Source: Pleomorphochaeta sp. (GTDB lineage Bacteria; Spirochaetota; Spirochaetia; Sphaerochaetales; Sphaerochaetaceae). From it: 64,000 nt of DNA. How positions within the stretch are numbered: the first letter of the stretch is position 1; every line of letters starts with the position of its first letter. The notes under the pieces were generated by a model that saw only the letters and a program-made list of their open reading frames with translations, ran no database searches and had not been told where the DNA came from. Positions 1 through 7,696 of this stretch are shown here, piece by piece. The DNA lies in the NCBI GenBank assembly GCA_028532815.1, contig JAQQAS010000003.1, positions 62,001 to 126,000 on the forward strand, written 5' to 3'. The position numbers were made by a program, and so were the translations under genes.

Positions 1-1
1 T

Positions 2-586
2 TACAAAGACTTTATTGATAATCATCCAGACATTCCTATTGTACAAATGGATAGTGTAGAAGGAACTAAAGGAGGTAAAGTATTGCTTACTATTCACTTT
101 GTAAACTGCTCATTAATGTTAGCTTATATTAGAGATAGAAACACAGCACAATCTGTTATTGATATCTTTAACAATTTATATGAAAAATTAGGGCATGAAG
201 ACTTTAAAAGATTATTTCCTTTGTGTTTGGGGGATAACGGGTCGGAGTTCAGCTCGCCAACAGAAATTGAACAAACAAATGATAATATTATCAGAACAAA
301 GGTATTCTATTGTGACGTAATGTGCTCATTTCAAAAAGGTGCTTTAGAGGTAAATCATGAATTACTTAGGAGAGTAATCCCCAAACATCAATCAATAAAT
401 CACTTGGATCAAGAAAAAACAAATTTAATGATGAGTCATATCAATTCTTACAAAAGAGGAAAGTTAGGAAATAATACTCCATACGAAATCTTTGAAAGAA
501 TGTATGGGTCAAATATATTAAAAAAATTAAGCATTACTTACATCCAGGCCGATGAAGTAATGCTTCGCCCAAGTCTAGTTAAATAA
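2..586 (+). CDS. IS30-family transposase, C-terminal part (5' end outside the window)
   Basis: The reading frame is open from base 2 to the TAA ending at 586, so the gene begins upstream of the window. The visible 194 codons cover the DDE integrase core. It shows a DIPIVQMDSVEG segment carrying the first catalytic Asp, LCLGDNGSEF with the second, and KGALEVNHELLRRVIPK with the catalytic Glu, in the order and spacing I know from IS30 transposases. The Met at 47-49 is internal and should not be taken as a start. The catalytic triad looks intact and there is no frameshift in the visible part, so this could be a functional element; whether the N-terminal helix-turn-helix is present cannot be judged here. 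Degenerate 21-bp repeats follow downstream and may mark the element's right end. Confidence 0.88.
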   Translation, partial: YKDFIDNHPDIPIVQMDSVEGTKGGKVLLTIHFVNCSLMLAYIRDRNTAQSVIDIFNNLYEKLGHEDFKRLFPLCLGDNGSEFSSPTEIEQTNDNIIRTKVFYCDVMCSFQKGALEVNHELLRRVIPKHQSINHLDQEKTNLMMSHINSYKRGKLGNNTPYEIFERMYGSNILKKLSITYIQADEVMLRPSLVK

Positions 587-667
587 CTAGAAAACACTAA
601 AACAACCAAACACTAATACTTATGGGCACAGTAGAACCAATAAGAAATCGTAAACAAAATGATAGTG

Positions 668-875
668 ATTGCATTTAGTACTGCAAAAAAACAGATTATT
701 TGCCAATCTGGGTTTTTTGCGCCCTTTGGTAATGACAAATAAACATCGTACCTTAATTTTTAGGCAGAAAAAGCAAAAAGTCAAACGAAAAAAATATTTT
801 TCATCTAACTTTTTACTATTATGATTGCAGTAAGTATTGCAAATGCTCAAAAGGTTGCAGTTAATATTTCAATTG
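668..875. repeat. Three degenerate 21-bp direct repeats, candidate IS30 end or transposase-binding sites
   Basis: The copies are ATTGCATTTAGTACTGCAAA at 668, ATTGCAGTAAGTATTGCAAA at 824 and GTTGCAGTTAATATTTCAA at 854. The first two agree at 17 of 20 positions. They lie 80-290 bp after the transposase stop, where an IS30 right end would be expected. The left end is outside the window, so matching to a terminal inverted repeat cannot be done here. Confidence 0.45.
683..720 (+). terminator. Rho-independent terminator after the transposase
   Basis: CAGATT (692-697) pairs with AATCTG (705-710) around a 7-base loop. The stem is extended by A/T pairs between the GCAAAAAAA run on the left and the TTTTTTGC run on the right. 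The T-run follows on the plus strand; the A-run makes it partly bidirectional. Confidence 0.6.
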
Positions 876-978
876 AGCAGTCTTATTCAAATATTATAAT
901 TGTATAATATAATTTTCAATTTTTTATATCTATTTAAAATTCATTTATTTAATATAGTAAGCTTTTTTGATAATAAAA

Positions 979-2790
979 CTATTCTACTGTTACACTTTTT
1001 GCTAAATTTCTTGGGTGATCTGGATCATTTCCTCTATTTACTGAACAATAGTATGCATATAATTGAGTAACTATAACACTGAGAATTGGGGATAAATATG
1101 CATCCGTTTCAGGAATATGGAAAACAGTATCTGCCACTGTATCGAATTCCTTATTATTTTCATAAGTAATAGCTAAAACTTTAGCACCCCTAGCTTTTAC
1201 TTCTTTTATATTAGAATCCATCTTGTCATATAAAGTTTTATTACAACATGTTGCGACAACTAAAGTGTCTTCATCAAGTAAAGCTATAGGACCATGTTTT
1301 AACTCCCCGGCAGCAAATGCTTCAGAATGAGTATAATTTATTTCTTTTAACTTTAGTGCTGATTCTAAAGAAATAGCAAAATCACTTTGACGACCAAAAT
1401 AAAATACTTTAGGTTTATTAAATTGTCTTGCTGCAAATCTTTGAATTTCTTTTTGTCTATCAATAATCAATTGAGATTTAGTAGATAGAGTTTCTAATTC
1501 AGCCATTAATTCTTTAGCTTTTGTTTCATCTTTAATCAATGCACAAGTTAATAAATAAACACACATTAATTGAGTAGTAAAAGCTTTTGTCGATGCAACT
1601 GCAATTTCAGGTCCAGCTTGTGTATACATTACATAATCAGATTCTCTTGATACTGTAGAACCAACTACATTTGTTATTGCAATTATTTTAGCACCTTTTT
1701 TCTTAAATATTCTCATTGCTTGTAATGTATCAGCAGTCTCACCTGATTGTGATATTACAAGGCATAAATCATCTTCAAAAATTATTGGATCTCTATATCT
1801 AAATTCAGATGCAACATCCACTTCAACAGGTATTCTTGCATAATGTTCAATAGCATATCGTGCGATAACACCTGCATGGTAAGCTGTTCCACAACCTACT
1901 ATTACTACTCTTTTTGCTTTCTTAACAGCTTCGGTAATATCTCCTAAGTCTAATTTTCCAGCATACACCCTTGCTTTAAAAGTTTGCTCAATTGCATAAG
2001 GTTGTTCAAAAATTTCTTTCAACATAAAATGTTCAAAGCCGTTTTTTTGAGCAGATTGCATATCCCAATCTACATGAGTAATTTCAACATCAATTTTTGA
2101 ACCTTCAACATCATATATATCAACACTAGTTGGTGTAATTTTTGCAATTTGATTATCATCTATATACTGAACTTCTCTTGTATATTCTAATAAAGGTGTT
2201 ACATCACTAGCCAACAAATTATACTTTTCACTTCTACCAATTATTAATGGACAATCTTTTCTTGCAACAACTATTGAATTAGGTTCAGATTTACATACAA
2301 CTGCAATAGCATAAGAACCTTCTAACCTTTTTAAAGCCTCAGTTACTGCTAAAAGTAAATCTCCATTGTAATGAAAATCTATTAAGTGAGCTATACACTC
2401 AGTATCTGTCTCACTTCTGAATTTTACATTATGTTTTTCTAACCAAGCTCTTAGTTTTACATGATTTTCGATAATACCATTATGTACAACAGCTATATCA
2501 TTACTAACATCTGTATGAGGGTGTGAATTAATGTCACTAGGCTCACCATGAGTAGCCCAACGGGTATGGCCTATACCTACAAAACCTTCAACAGGTTGTT
2601 TTTCAACAAGATTAATTAAGTTTGATAATCTACCTTTTGCCTTTCTTATTAAAAGATCTCCATCATTTAATACAGCAATACCCGCAGAATCATATCCTCT
2701 GTATTCTAACTTTGATAAACAATCTAATAAAATAGTAGAAGCATCTACTCCGTCTTCCTTATTTGAACAAAAGCCAACAATTCCGCACAT
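979..2790 (-). CDS. glmS: Glutamine--fructose-6-phosphate aminotransferase (isomerizing)
   Basis: This enzyme makes glucosamine-6-phosphate from fructose-6-phosphate and glutamine, the entry step to UDP-GlcNAc, peptidoglycan and lipopolysaccharide. At 603 residues it is of normal length. The start MCGIVGF places the nucleophilic Cys at residue 2, after Met removal. The glutaminase domain shows HTRWATHG and HNGIIEN, followed by two SIS sugar-isomerase domains (SGETADT, STKAFTTQ). The C-terminus NLAKSVTVE is the conserved tail of the family. An AAAGGTGA ribosome-binding site lies about 8 bases before the ATG. It is a single gene, divergent from a MerR-type regulator. The 155-base upstream region has no recognisable glmS ribozyme, so control is probably ordinary transcription. 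Confidence 0.97.
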   Translation of the reverse strand: MCGIVGFCSNKEDGVDASTILLDCLSKLEYRGYDSAGIAVLNDGDLLIRKAKGRLSNLINLVEKQPVEGFVGIGHTRWATHGEPSDINSHPHTDVSNDIAVVHNGIIENHVKLRAWLEKHNVKFRSETDTECIAHLIDFHYNGDLLLAVTEALKRLEGSYAIAVVCKSEPNSIVVARKDCPLIIGRSEKYNLLASDVTPLLEYTREVQYIDDNQIAKITPTSVDIYDVEGSKIDVEITHVDWDMQSAQKNGFEHFMLKEIFEQPYAIEQTFKARVYAGKLDLGDITEAVKKAKRVVIVGCGTAYHAGVIARYAIEHYARIPVEVDVASEFRYRDPIIFEDDLCLVISQSGETADTLQAMRIFKKKGAKIIAITNVVGSTVSRESDYVMYTQAGPEIAVASTKAFTTQLMCVYLLTCALIKDETKAKELMAELETLSTKSQLIIDRQKEIQRFAARQFNKPKVFYFGRQSDFAISLESALKLKEINYTHSEAFAAGELKHGPIALLDEDTLVVATCCNKTLYDKMDSNIKEVKARGAKVLAITYENNKEFDTVADTVFHIPETDAYLSPILSVIVTQLYAYYCSVNRGNDPDHPRNLAKSVTVE

Positions 2791-2821
2791 AAATAAATCA
2801 CCTTTAATTAAAATTACTTTT

Positions 2822-2830
2822 ATTATAGCA
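2822..2830 (-). promoter_or_regulatory. Extended -10 promoter for glmS
   Basis: The minus strand reads TGCTATAAT, an extended -10 element, 32 bases before the glmS start codon. No good -35 hexamer is visible at the usual spacing, which fits an extended -10 promoter. Confidence 0.45.
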
Positions 2831-2883
2831 AATAAATAAAAGTTTAAGTAGTGTTAATTTATTAAGAAAAGTATAATTTATCC

Positions 2884-2914
2884 TTGACTATTACGTTAGG
2901 TAATAGTTTATGGT
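2884..2914 (+). promoter_or_regulatory. MerR-type promoter with 19-bp spacer and internal dyad operator
   Basis: The -35 TTGACT (2884-2889) and -10 TATGGT (2909-2914) are separated by 19 bp, the overlong spacer typical of MerR-activated promoters. The spacer is largely filled by a perfect dyad, CTATTAC-GTTAG-GTAATAG (2888-2906). It lies 31 bases upstream of the MerR/TipA-like gene, so autoregulation is the simplest reading. Confidence 0.8.
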
Positions 2915-2945
2915 TAACTTATATTACCAATAAAGGAAATAAATT

Positions 2946-3677
2946 ATGCAAATAAAGGAAGTAGCTAAATTAGTTAATATAAGTGTTAGAACACTGCATT
3001 ATTATGATGAAATAGATCTTTTAAATCCCAAAAAAATAAATTCATCAGGATATAGAATTTATGATGAAGATAGTTTGAAAAAACTTCAACAAATAATGTT
3101 TTTAAAAGAGTTAGATTTCTCATTAAAAGAAATAAAGGCAATTCTAGATAATGATAAGTTTGACTACAACAAAGCTTTTTTAAATCATAAAAGCTTATTA
3201 GTCAAAAAAAGAGATAGGTTAAATAAATTAATTAACTTACTTGATAAATATATTGAAGGAGAAAATAAAATGAGTTTTAAGGAATTTGATAATAGCGAAA
3301 TTGAAAAAGCAAAAAAAGAATATGAAGCTGAAGTTATACAAAGATGGGGTAATACCAAAGCATATAAACAAAGTAAAGAAAAAACATCTACTTACACAAA
3401 AGAACATTGGAAGATTATTCAAAAAGAAAATAAAGAAATATTCGACTCTTTTGCAAGAATAAAAGAAAAAAGCCCAGCTTCTAAAGAAGCCCAAGAATTA
3501 GTTATTAAATGGAAAGAGTTTATAAACAAATATTATTATGATTGTGATAATACGATGCTAGAATCCCTTGCACATCTTTATATAAGTGATGAAAGGTTTA
3601 AGAAAAATATCGATAAACATGGAGAAAATACTGCTCAATTTATTTGTGATTCAATTCTCCATTTTGTGAAAAATTAA
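2946..3677 (+). CDS. MerR-family regulator with TipAS effector domain (TipA-like)
   Basis: The N-terminal winged-helix domain (about 1-70) reads IKEVAKLVNISVRTLHYYDE, with LLNPKKINSSGYRIYDE as the wing. A dimerisation coiled coil follows (about 75-110). Residues 115-243 match the TipAS ligand-binding fold, with features such as EAEVIQRWGNTKAY, ESLAHLYISDERF and FICDSILHF. TipA-like proteins sense peptide antibiotics or other hydrophobic drugs and activate their own promoter. The promoter just upstream has the expected 19-bp spacer and dyad. The next gene, a GNAT acetyltransferase 37 bases downstream, is the likely co-regulated target. Which ligand is sensed cannot be read from sequence. Confidence 0.9.
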   Translation: MQIKEVAKLVNISVRTLHYYDEIDLLNPKKINSSGYRIYDEDSLKKLQQIMFLKELDFSLKEIKAILDNDKFDYNKAFLNHKSLLVKKRDRLNKLINLLDKYIEGENKMSFKEFDNSEIEKAKKEYEAEVIQRWGNTKAYKQSKEKTSTYTKEHWKIIQKENKEIFDSFARIKEKSPASKEAQELVIKWKEFINKYYYDCDNTMLESLAHLYISDERFKKNIDKHGENTAQFICDSILHFVKN

Positions 3678-3714
3678 ATATTGATAAATTTTCATTTGTT
3701 ATTTAATATTAGCT

Positions 3715-4218
3715 ATGGAAATAAGAGAATTAACAATAGATGATTTAAGAAGTTATAAACAAATTAGGCTTGAAGGATTAAAAAACAACCCTACCTTTTT
3801 TGGAAGTAGTTATTCAGAAGAAACTAGACTTTCTACACAACAATGGCAAGAAAGATTAAAAAAGCAACCTAATAAACTAAATCTTGGATTGTTTTATGAT
3901 AATAAACTAGTATCAATTATATCTCTTATTCAAGAAACAAAAGAAAAAAGAAAACACTGTGGAACTATTTTTTCAGTAATGACAAAAGAAAAATATCAAC
4001 ACAAAGGACTTGCTTCCATTCTTTTAGGAGATTTAATCACACGGGTAGATAACTCCAAAAAAATAACTATATTAACTTTAAAAGTAGGTAGTTCTAATTA
4101 TAATGCTCAAAAATTATATAAAAAATTTGGTTTTGTTGAGATTGGAACTGAAGTTGATAGCATCAAATACAAAGATAATTACTACTCTATGAAAATTTTC
4201 CAAAGAGTAAATCATTAA
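3715..4218 (+). CDS. GNAT-family N-acetyltransferase
   Basis: This 167-residue protein has the single GNAT fold. Motif A is YQHKGLASILLGDLI (about residues 91-105), the acetyl-CoA pyrophosphate loop. Motif B is NYNAQKLYKKFGFVEIGTE (about 127-145). The N-terminus EIRELTIDDLRSYKQIRLEGL is typical of the RimI/PhnO-like group. The acceptor is unknown. It follows the TipA-like regulator closely in the same direction and could be a drug- or peptide-modifying resistance enzyme under its control; that role is inferred from position only. No strong ribosome-binding site precedes the ATG. Confidence 0.85.
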   Translation: MEIRELTIDDLRSYKQIRLEGLKNNPTFFGSSYSEETRLSTQQWQERLKKQPNKLNLGLFYDNKLVSIISLIQETKEKRKHCGTIFSVMTKEKYQHKGLASILLGDLITRVDNSKKITILTLKVGSSNYNAQKLYKKFGFVEIGTEVDSIKYKDNYYSMKIFQRVNH

Positions 4219-4256
4219 TTTTACTATTTTAATATATCTGGAAATAAATAAAAAAC

Positions 4257-4301
4257 TTGCAAACTTAATATATTTATAATATAATGTGTGTACGTTAACG
4301 C
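4257..4301 (+). promoter_or_regulatory. araA promoter with LacI-type operator
   Basis: TTGCAA (4257-4262) and TATAAT (4280-4285) have a 17-bp spacer. Immediately after the -10 lies GTGTGTACGTTAACGC (4286-4301), a CG-centred 16-bp imperfect palindrome that would block transcription start when bound. Nearly the same sequence occurs at the kinase promoter (9296-9311). The LacI-family gene at 6630-7643 is the obvious repressor candidate. Confidence 0.75.
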
Positions 4302-4318
4302 AGTATAGGAGTATAACA

Positions 4319-5800
4319 ATGAAACACATAGGTGATTATAATTTTTGGTTTTTAACTGGATCTCAAGATCTATATGGTCAAGAGACACTTAATGAAGTAT
4401 CAAAACATTCCAAAATAATGGTAAATGAATTAAATGATAGCAATGATTTACCTTGTAAATTAATATATAAAGATACACTACTTACTGCTTCAAGTATTGA
4501 AAAAACAATAAAAGAAGCAAATTTAGATGAAACTTGTGTTGGTATAATTTGTTGGATGCACACTTTTTCTCCTGCAAAGATGTGGATTAATGGCCTTAAT
4601 GCTTTAAGTAAACCTATGCTTCAAATAAATACTCAGTTCAATAAAAGCCTTCCTTATAATACTATAGATATGGATTTCATGAATTTAAATCAGAGTGCTC
4701 ATGGAGATAGAGAATTTGGATATATTACTGCAAGAATGGATATTAATAGAAATGTAATTGTTGGTTATTGGAAATCTAAAACATTTAAAAATAGAATGAG
4801 CAAATGGATGCGAGCTGCAGCTGCAACAACTAGTGGTAAAAATTTAACAGTAGTTCGTTTTGGTGATAACATGAGGGATGTTGCTGTAACTTGTGGAGAT
4901 AAAGTTGAAGCTTATATTAAGCTTGGATGGAATATTCCCTACTACGGTATTGGCGATTTAGTTGAAGAAATAAATAAAGTAAAGGATTCTGAAATTGATT
5001 TAAAAATGGAAGAATATCAAGCTGAGTATACTATTGTTGAACCAACAAAGTACAATCTTGAACATATAAGAGAGCAAGCTAAAATTGAAATAGCCTTAGA
5101 AAAATTCTTAATTGAAAGAAATGCTGAAGCTTTTACAACAAACTTCCAAGATTTGCACGGATTAAAGCAACTTCCTGGCCTAGCTTGCCAACATTTAATG
5201 GCAAAAGGTTATGGGTTTGCTGCTGAAGGAGATTGGAAAACTGCAGCTATGGTTAGAACCATAAAACTTATGGGAGAAAATTTAGAAGGAGGTTGCTCTT
5301 TCTTAGAGGATTATACTTACAATCTTGAAGAAAATAACATGTTTAATCTTAGCTCTCATATGTTAGAAATATGTCCATCTATTGCTAAGGGCAAACCAAC
5401 TATTGAAGTTCATCCTTTATCAATAGGGGATAAAGAAGATCCTGCTAGATTAGTATTTGACTCTAAAGAGGGAAATGGCTTTACTGTATCAATTATTGAC
5501 TTAGGAAACAGAATGAGAATTGTTGCAAACAAAGTAGATGTAATTAACTCAGAAAAGTCTTTTAAACAATTACCAGTAGCTAGAGTATTATTAGCGCCAA
5601 AACCCAATTTTATAACAGCAAGCGAATGTTGGATTTTATCAGGGGGTGGTCATCATAATACATTTACAACTCAAATTGATTTAGAAACACTGGAATTTTA
5701 CTCAGAAATGGTTAAAATAGAATTACTAAAAATAGATGAAGAGACTACTTTATCATCTTTTAGAAATCAAGATAGATGGAATAGAGCATATTATGGATAA
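4319..5800 (+). CDS. araA: L-arabinose isomerase
   Basis: This enzyme interconverts L-arabinose and L-ribulose in the cytoplasm, first step of the arabinose route to xylulose-5-phosphate. At 493 residues it matches the usual 495-500. Family features include FWFLTGSQDLYG at the N-terminus, GFAAEGDWKT near residue 300 and HMLEICPSIA near 350 (metal-binding region). The start at 4319 is preferred over an in-frame ATG at 4286 because AGGAG sits 7 bases before it and the N-terminus then aligns with known AraA; the earlier ATG would lie inside the operator. The stop overlaps the start of araD by 8 bases, so the two genes are translationally coupled. Confidence 0.97.
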   Translation: MKHIGDYNFWFLTGSQDLYGQETLNEVSKHSKIMVNELNDSNDLPCKLIYKDTLLTASSIEKTIKEANLDETCVGIICWMHTFSPAKMWINGLNALSKPMLQINTQFNKSLPYNTIDMDFMNLNQSAHGDREFGYITARMDINRNVIVGYWKSKTFKNRMSKWMRAAAATTSGKNLTVVRFGDNMRDVAVTCGDKVEAYIKLGWNIPYYGIGDLVEEINKVKDSEIDLKMEEYQAEYTIVEPTKYNLEHIREQAKIEIALEKFLIERNAEAFTTNFQDLHGLKQLPGLACQHLMAKGYGFAAEGDWKTAAMVRTIKLMGENLEGGCSFLEDYTYNLEENNMFNLSSHMLEICPSIAKGKPTIEVHPLSIGDKEDPARLVFDSKEGNGFTVSIIDLGNRMRIVANKVDVINSEKSFKQLPVARVLLAPKPNFITASECWILSGGGHHNTFTTQIDLETLEFYSEMVKIELLKIDEETTLSSFRNQDRWNRAYYG

Positions 5801-6539
5801 ATATAAACAATTAAAAGAAGAAGCATATCTTGCCAATTTAGAAATACCAAAACAAGGTCTTGCAATTTATACTTGGGGTAACGTTTCAGCTTATGATGAA
5901 AAACTTGGAGTTTTTGCAATCAAACCTTCTGGAGTTTCATATGATAAACTACAAGTTAATGATATGGTAATTGTTGATTTGAATGGAGACAAAGTTGAAG
6001 GGAAATTAAATCCTTCTTCTGATACTCAAACACATCTTGAACTTTACAAGAATTTTGATTCAATTGGAGGGATTTGTCATACACACTCCCCATATGCTAC
6101 AGCGTGGGCACAAGCTATGAAATCAATTCCTTTATTAGGAACAACTCATGCTGACCATTTAGCTAATCCTATTATTTGTACAAAGCCATTATCAAAAGAA
6201 CAAGTTGAAAATGGGTATGAGAAAAATACAGGTATATTAATTTATGAAACTTTTAAAAATCCAACTTTGGGACAAGAAATTTTAAATGTTGGCCCTTATC
6301 CCAAGTCTCCATTGATTGCTAAAGAAAACCCTATGGTACTAGTTGGTGGTCATGGTCCATTTAGTTGGGGTAAGGATGCAATTACTAGTGTATACAATGC
6401 AAGAGTTTTGGAAGAAGTTGCTAAAATGGCAATGTGGGTTAATAATTTAAATCCAAACTTCAATCAACTCCCACAGCATATTATAAAAAAACACTATGAA
6501 AGAAAACATGGTAAAAATGCATATTACGGTCAAAAATAG
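5793..6539 (+). CDS. araD: L-ribulose-5-phosphate 4-epimerase
   Basis: This enzyme converts L-ribulose-5-phosphate to D-xylulose-5-phosphate, last step of arabinose entry into the pentose phosphate pathway. It is a class II aldolase-fold protein of 248 residues. Metal ligands lie in HTHSPYATAWAQ and in the later VGGHGPFSWG segment. Residue patterns TWGNVSAYD and IKPSGVSYD form the phosphate-binding site. The ATG at 5793 overlaps the araA stop and gives the family's usual N-terminus; an upstream in-frame ATG at 5736 would add 19 residues from inside araA and is rejected. A LacI-family regulator follows. Confidence 0.96.
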   Translation: MDKYKQLKEEAYLANLEIPKQGLAIYTWGNVSAYDEKLGVFAIKPSGVSYDKLQVNDMVIVDLNGDKVEGKLNPSSDTQTHLELYKNFDSIGGICHTHSPYATAWAQAMKSIPLLGTTHADHLANPIICTKPLSKEQVENGYEKNTGILIYETFKNPTLGQEILNVGPYPKSPLIAKENPMVLVGGHGPFSWGKDAITSVYNARVLEEVAKMAMWVNNLNPNFNQLPQHIIKKHYERKHGKNAYYGQK

Positions 6540-6546
6540 ATTAGCT

Positions 6547-6606
6547 TTGCAAATTTGCCATTTTACCTTATAATTTGAATGAGATAAAACCACTTTTATC
6601 TCATTC
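6547..6606 (+). promoter_or_regulatory. Promoter of the LacI-type gene with a perfect 13-bp dyad
   Basis: TTGCAA (6547-6552) and TATAAT (6569-6574) have a 16-bp spacer. Directly downstream lies a perfect inverted repeat, GAATGAGATAAAA (6577-6589), CCAC, then its complement (6594-6606). It covers the expected transcription start and most of the leader. It could be an operator or a leader hairpin; there is no T-run after it, so a terminator for araD is less likely. It does not resemble the CG-centred ara operator. Confidence 0.6.
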
Positions 6607-6629
6607 ATTAATAGATAAGGAAATGAATA

Positions 6630-7643
6630 ATGAAAATAGCTGACATAGCAAAAGCAGCCGGAGTCTCAGTTGGAACTGTTGATAGAGTTCTACACAATAG
6701 GGGCAGGGTTTCTCCTCAAACTAAATTAAAAATTGAAAAAATCATAAATGAATATGGATATACTCCAAATGCGATGGCTAGAAGTTTAAAAAATGGTTCT
6801 AAATTAAAAATTGGTATATTAATTCCAAAATTAGATTCTGAAAGTGGTTATTGGAATAAAATCTATAAAGGAATTATAAAAGCTAGTTTAGAACTAGAGG
6901 CTTTTAATGTTTCTATTGTAAAAGAAGAATTTGATAGAGATAAAAAAGATAGTCTTTTAACTTCTGGTCAAAAATTAATTGATTTAGGAGTAGATGCAAT
7001 AGCACTCGCTCCAGTTATTCAAGAAGAATCATATAAATTTATAAACAAATTAGATGATATGAAATATGCTTTTTTCGACTCATCTTTATCAAATACTTCT
7101 CCTATTACAGAGAATTTGCAAGTAGCATATAAAGCTGGATGGTGTGCGGCTAGGGTTATGCAACTTTTTACTCAAAACAAAAAGAACTATATTTGCATCC
7201 AAATGCACGATAAGGCGTATAATCAAGAACAAAGAGCAAAAGGATTCAATGATTTTTTTAAAGATTCAGATGCAACTTTATCAAACTATATTTGGAATCG
7301 AGAATCAAGTATTTCATTTACTTCATTTCTTGATACCATATTATTTGAAAATTCAATTATTGATGGTATATTTGTAACAAACGATGCAACTAGCATAATT
7401 TCTAAATACATCTCAACCCAAATTAAAAATAATATGCCTTCTATAATTGGATTTGACCTTGTTGAAAACAATAAAGAAGAATTACTAAAAGGTAATATTT
7501 CTGCAATCATCTCACAGTCACCAGAAACACAAGGTTATAAGACAATAATGGAAATATTTAGAATCTTGTTTATGAAACAAAAAAATTCTGTAGATAATAA
7601 ACCTATTCCAATAAATATAATACTCAAAGAAAATTTACTCTAA
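6630..7643 (+). CDS. LacI-family transcriptional regulator, probable arabinose repressor
   Basis: Residues 1-55 are a LacI helix-turn-helix with hinge: IADIAKAAGVSVGTVDRVLH, then NAMARSLKNG. Residues 60-337 form a periplasmic-binding-protein-like effector domain of the sugar-binding type 1 fold (KIGILIPKLDSESGYWNKI, GIFVTNDATSIISK, SIIGFDLVENNKE). At 337 residues it has standard length. It sits between araD and the FGGY kinase gene. Both the araA and the kinase promoters carry a 16-bp CG-centred palindrome of the kind LacI proteins bind, so I infer that it controls both. Classical Gram-positive AraR has a GntR-type DNA-binding domain; this one does not. Confidence 0.88.
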   Translation: MKIADIAKAAGVSVGTVDRVLHNRGRVSPQTKLKIEKIINEYGYTPNAMARSLKNGSKLKIGILIPKLDSESGYWNKIYKGIIKASLELEAFNVSIVKEEFDRDKKDSLLTSGQKLIDLGVDAIALAPVIQEESYKFINKLDDMKYAFFDSSLSNTSPITENLQVAYKAGWCAARVMQLFTQNKKNYICIQMHDKAYNQEQRAKGFNDFFKDSDATLSNYIWNRESSISFTSFLDTILFENSIIDGIFVTNDATSIISKYISTQIKNNMPSIIGFDLVENNKEELLKGNISAIISQSPETQGYKTIMEIFRILFMKQKNSVDNKPIPINIILKENLL

Positions 7644-7648
7644 ATTAC

Positions 7649-7682
7649 AAAGCCACTACTCTAAATTGAATAGTGGCTTTTT
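7649..7682. terminator. Bidirectional terminator between lacI-type gene and FGGY kinase
   Basis: AAAGCCACTA (7649-7658) pairs perfectly with TAGTGGCTTT (7671-7680) around a 12-base loop. A-rich and T-rich flanks allow use by both convergent genes. Confidence 0.8.
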
Positions 7683-7696
7683 ACTATATGAAATTA

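Larger units (their letters stand above)
587..978. other. Intergenic region between the transposase and glmS
   Basis: This 392-base stretch has no convincing gene. It contains a terminator-like hairpin (683-720) and three related copies of a 21-bp sequence (668-687, 824-844, 854-875). A 76-codon minus-strand frame (620-850) runs across the hairpin and two of the repeats and has no recognisable protein features. The last 100 bases are plain AT-rich DNA leading to the 3' end of glmS. Confidence 0.6.

Noticed and set aside
620-850. Minus-strand 76-codon open frame between the transposase and glmS
   Set aside because: It runs through the terminator hairpin and two of the 21-bp repeats, has a Phe/Lys-rich composition expected from AT-rich DNA, and no recognisable features.
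2791-2945. glmS ribozyme in the leader of glmS
   Set aside because: The 155-base divergent region is AT-rich, holds the MerR promoter, and has no GC-rich pseudoknot elements of the ribozyme.
4286-4318. ATG at 4286 as start of araA
   Set aside because: It lies in the operator at the expected transcription start, has no ribosome-binding site, and would add 11 residues not seen in AraA proteins.
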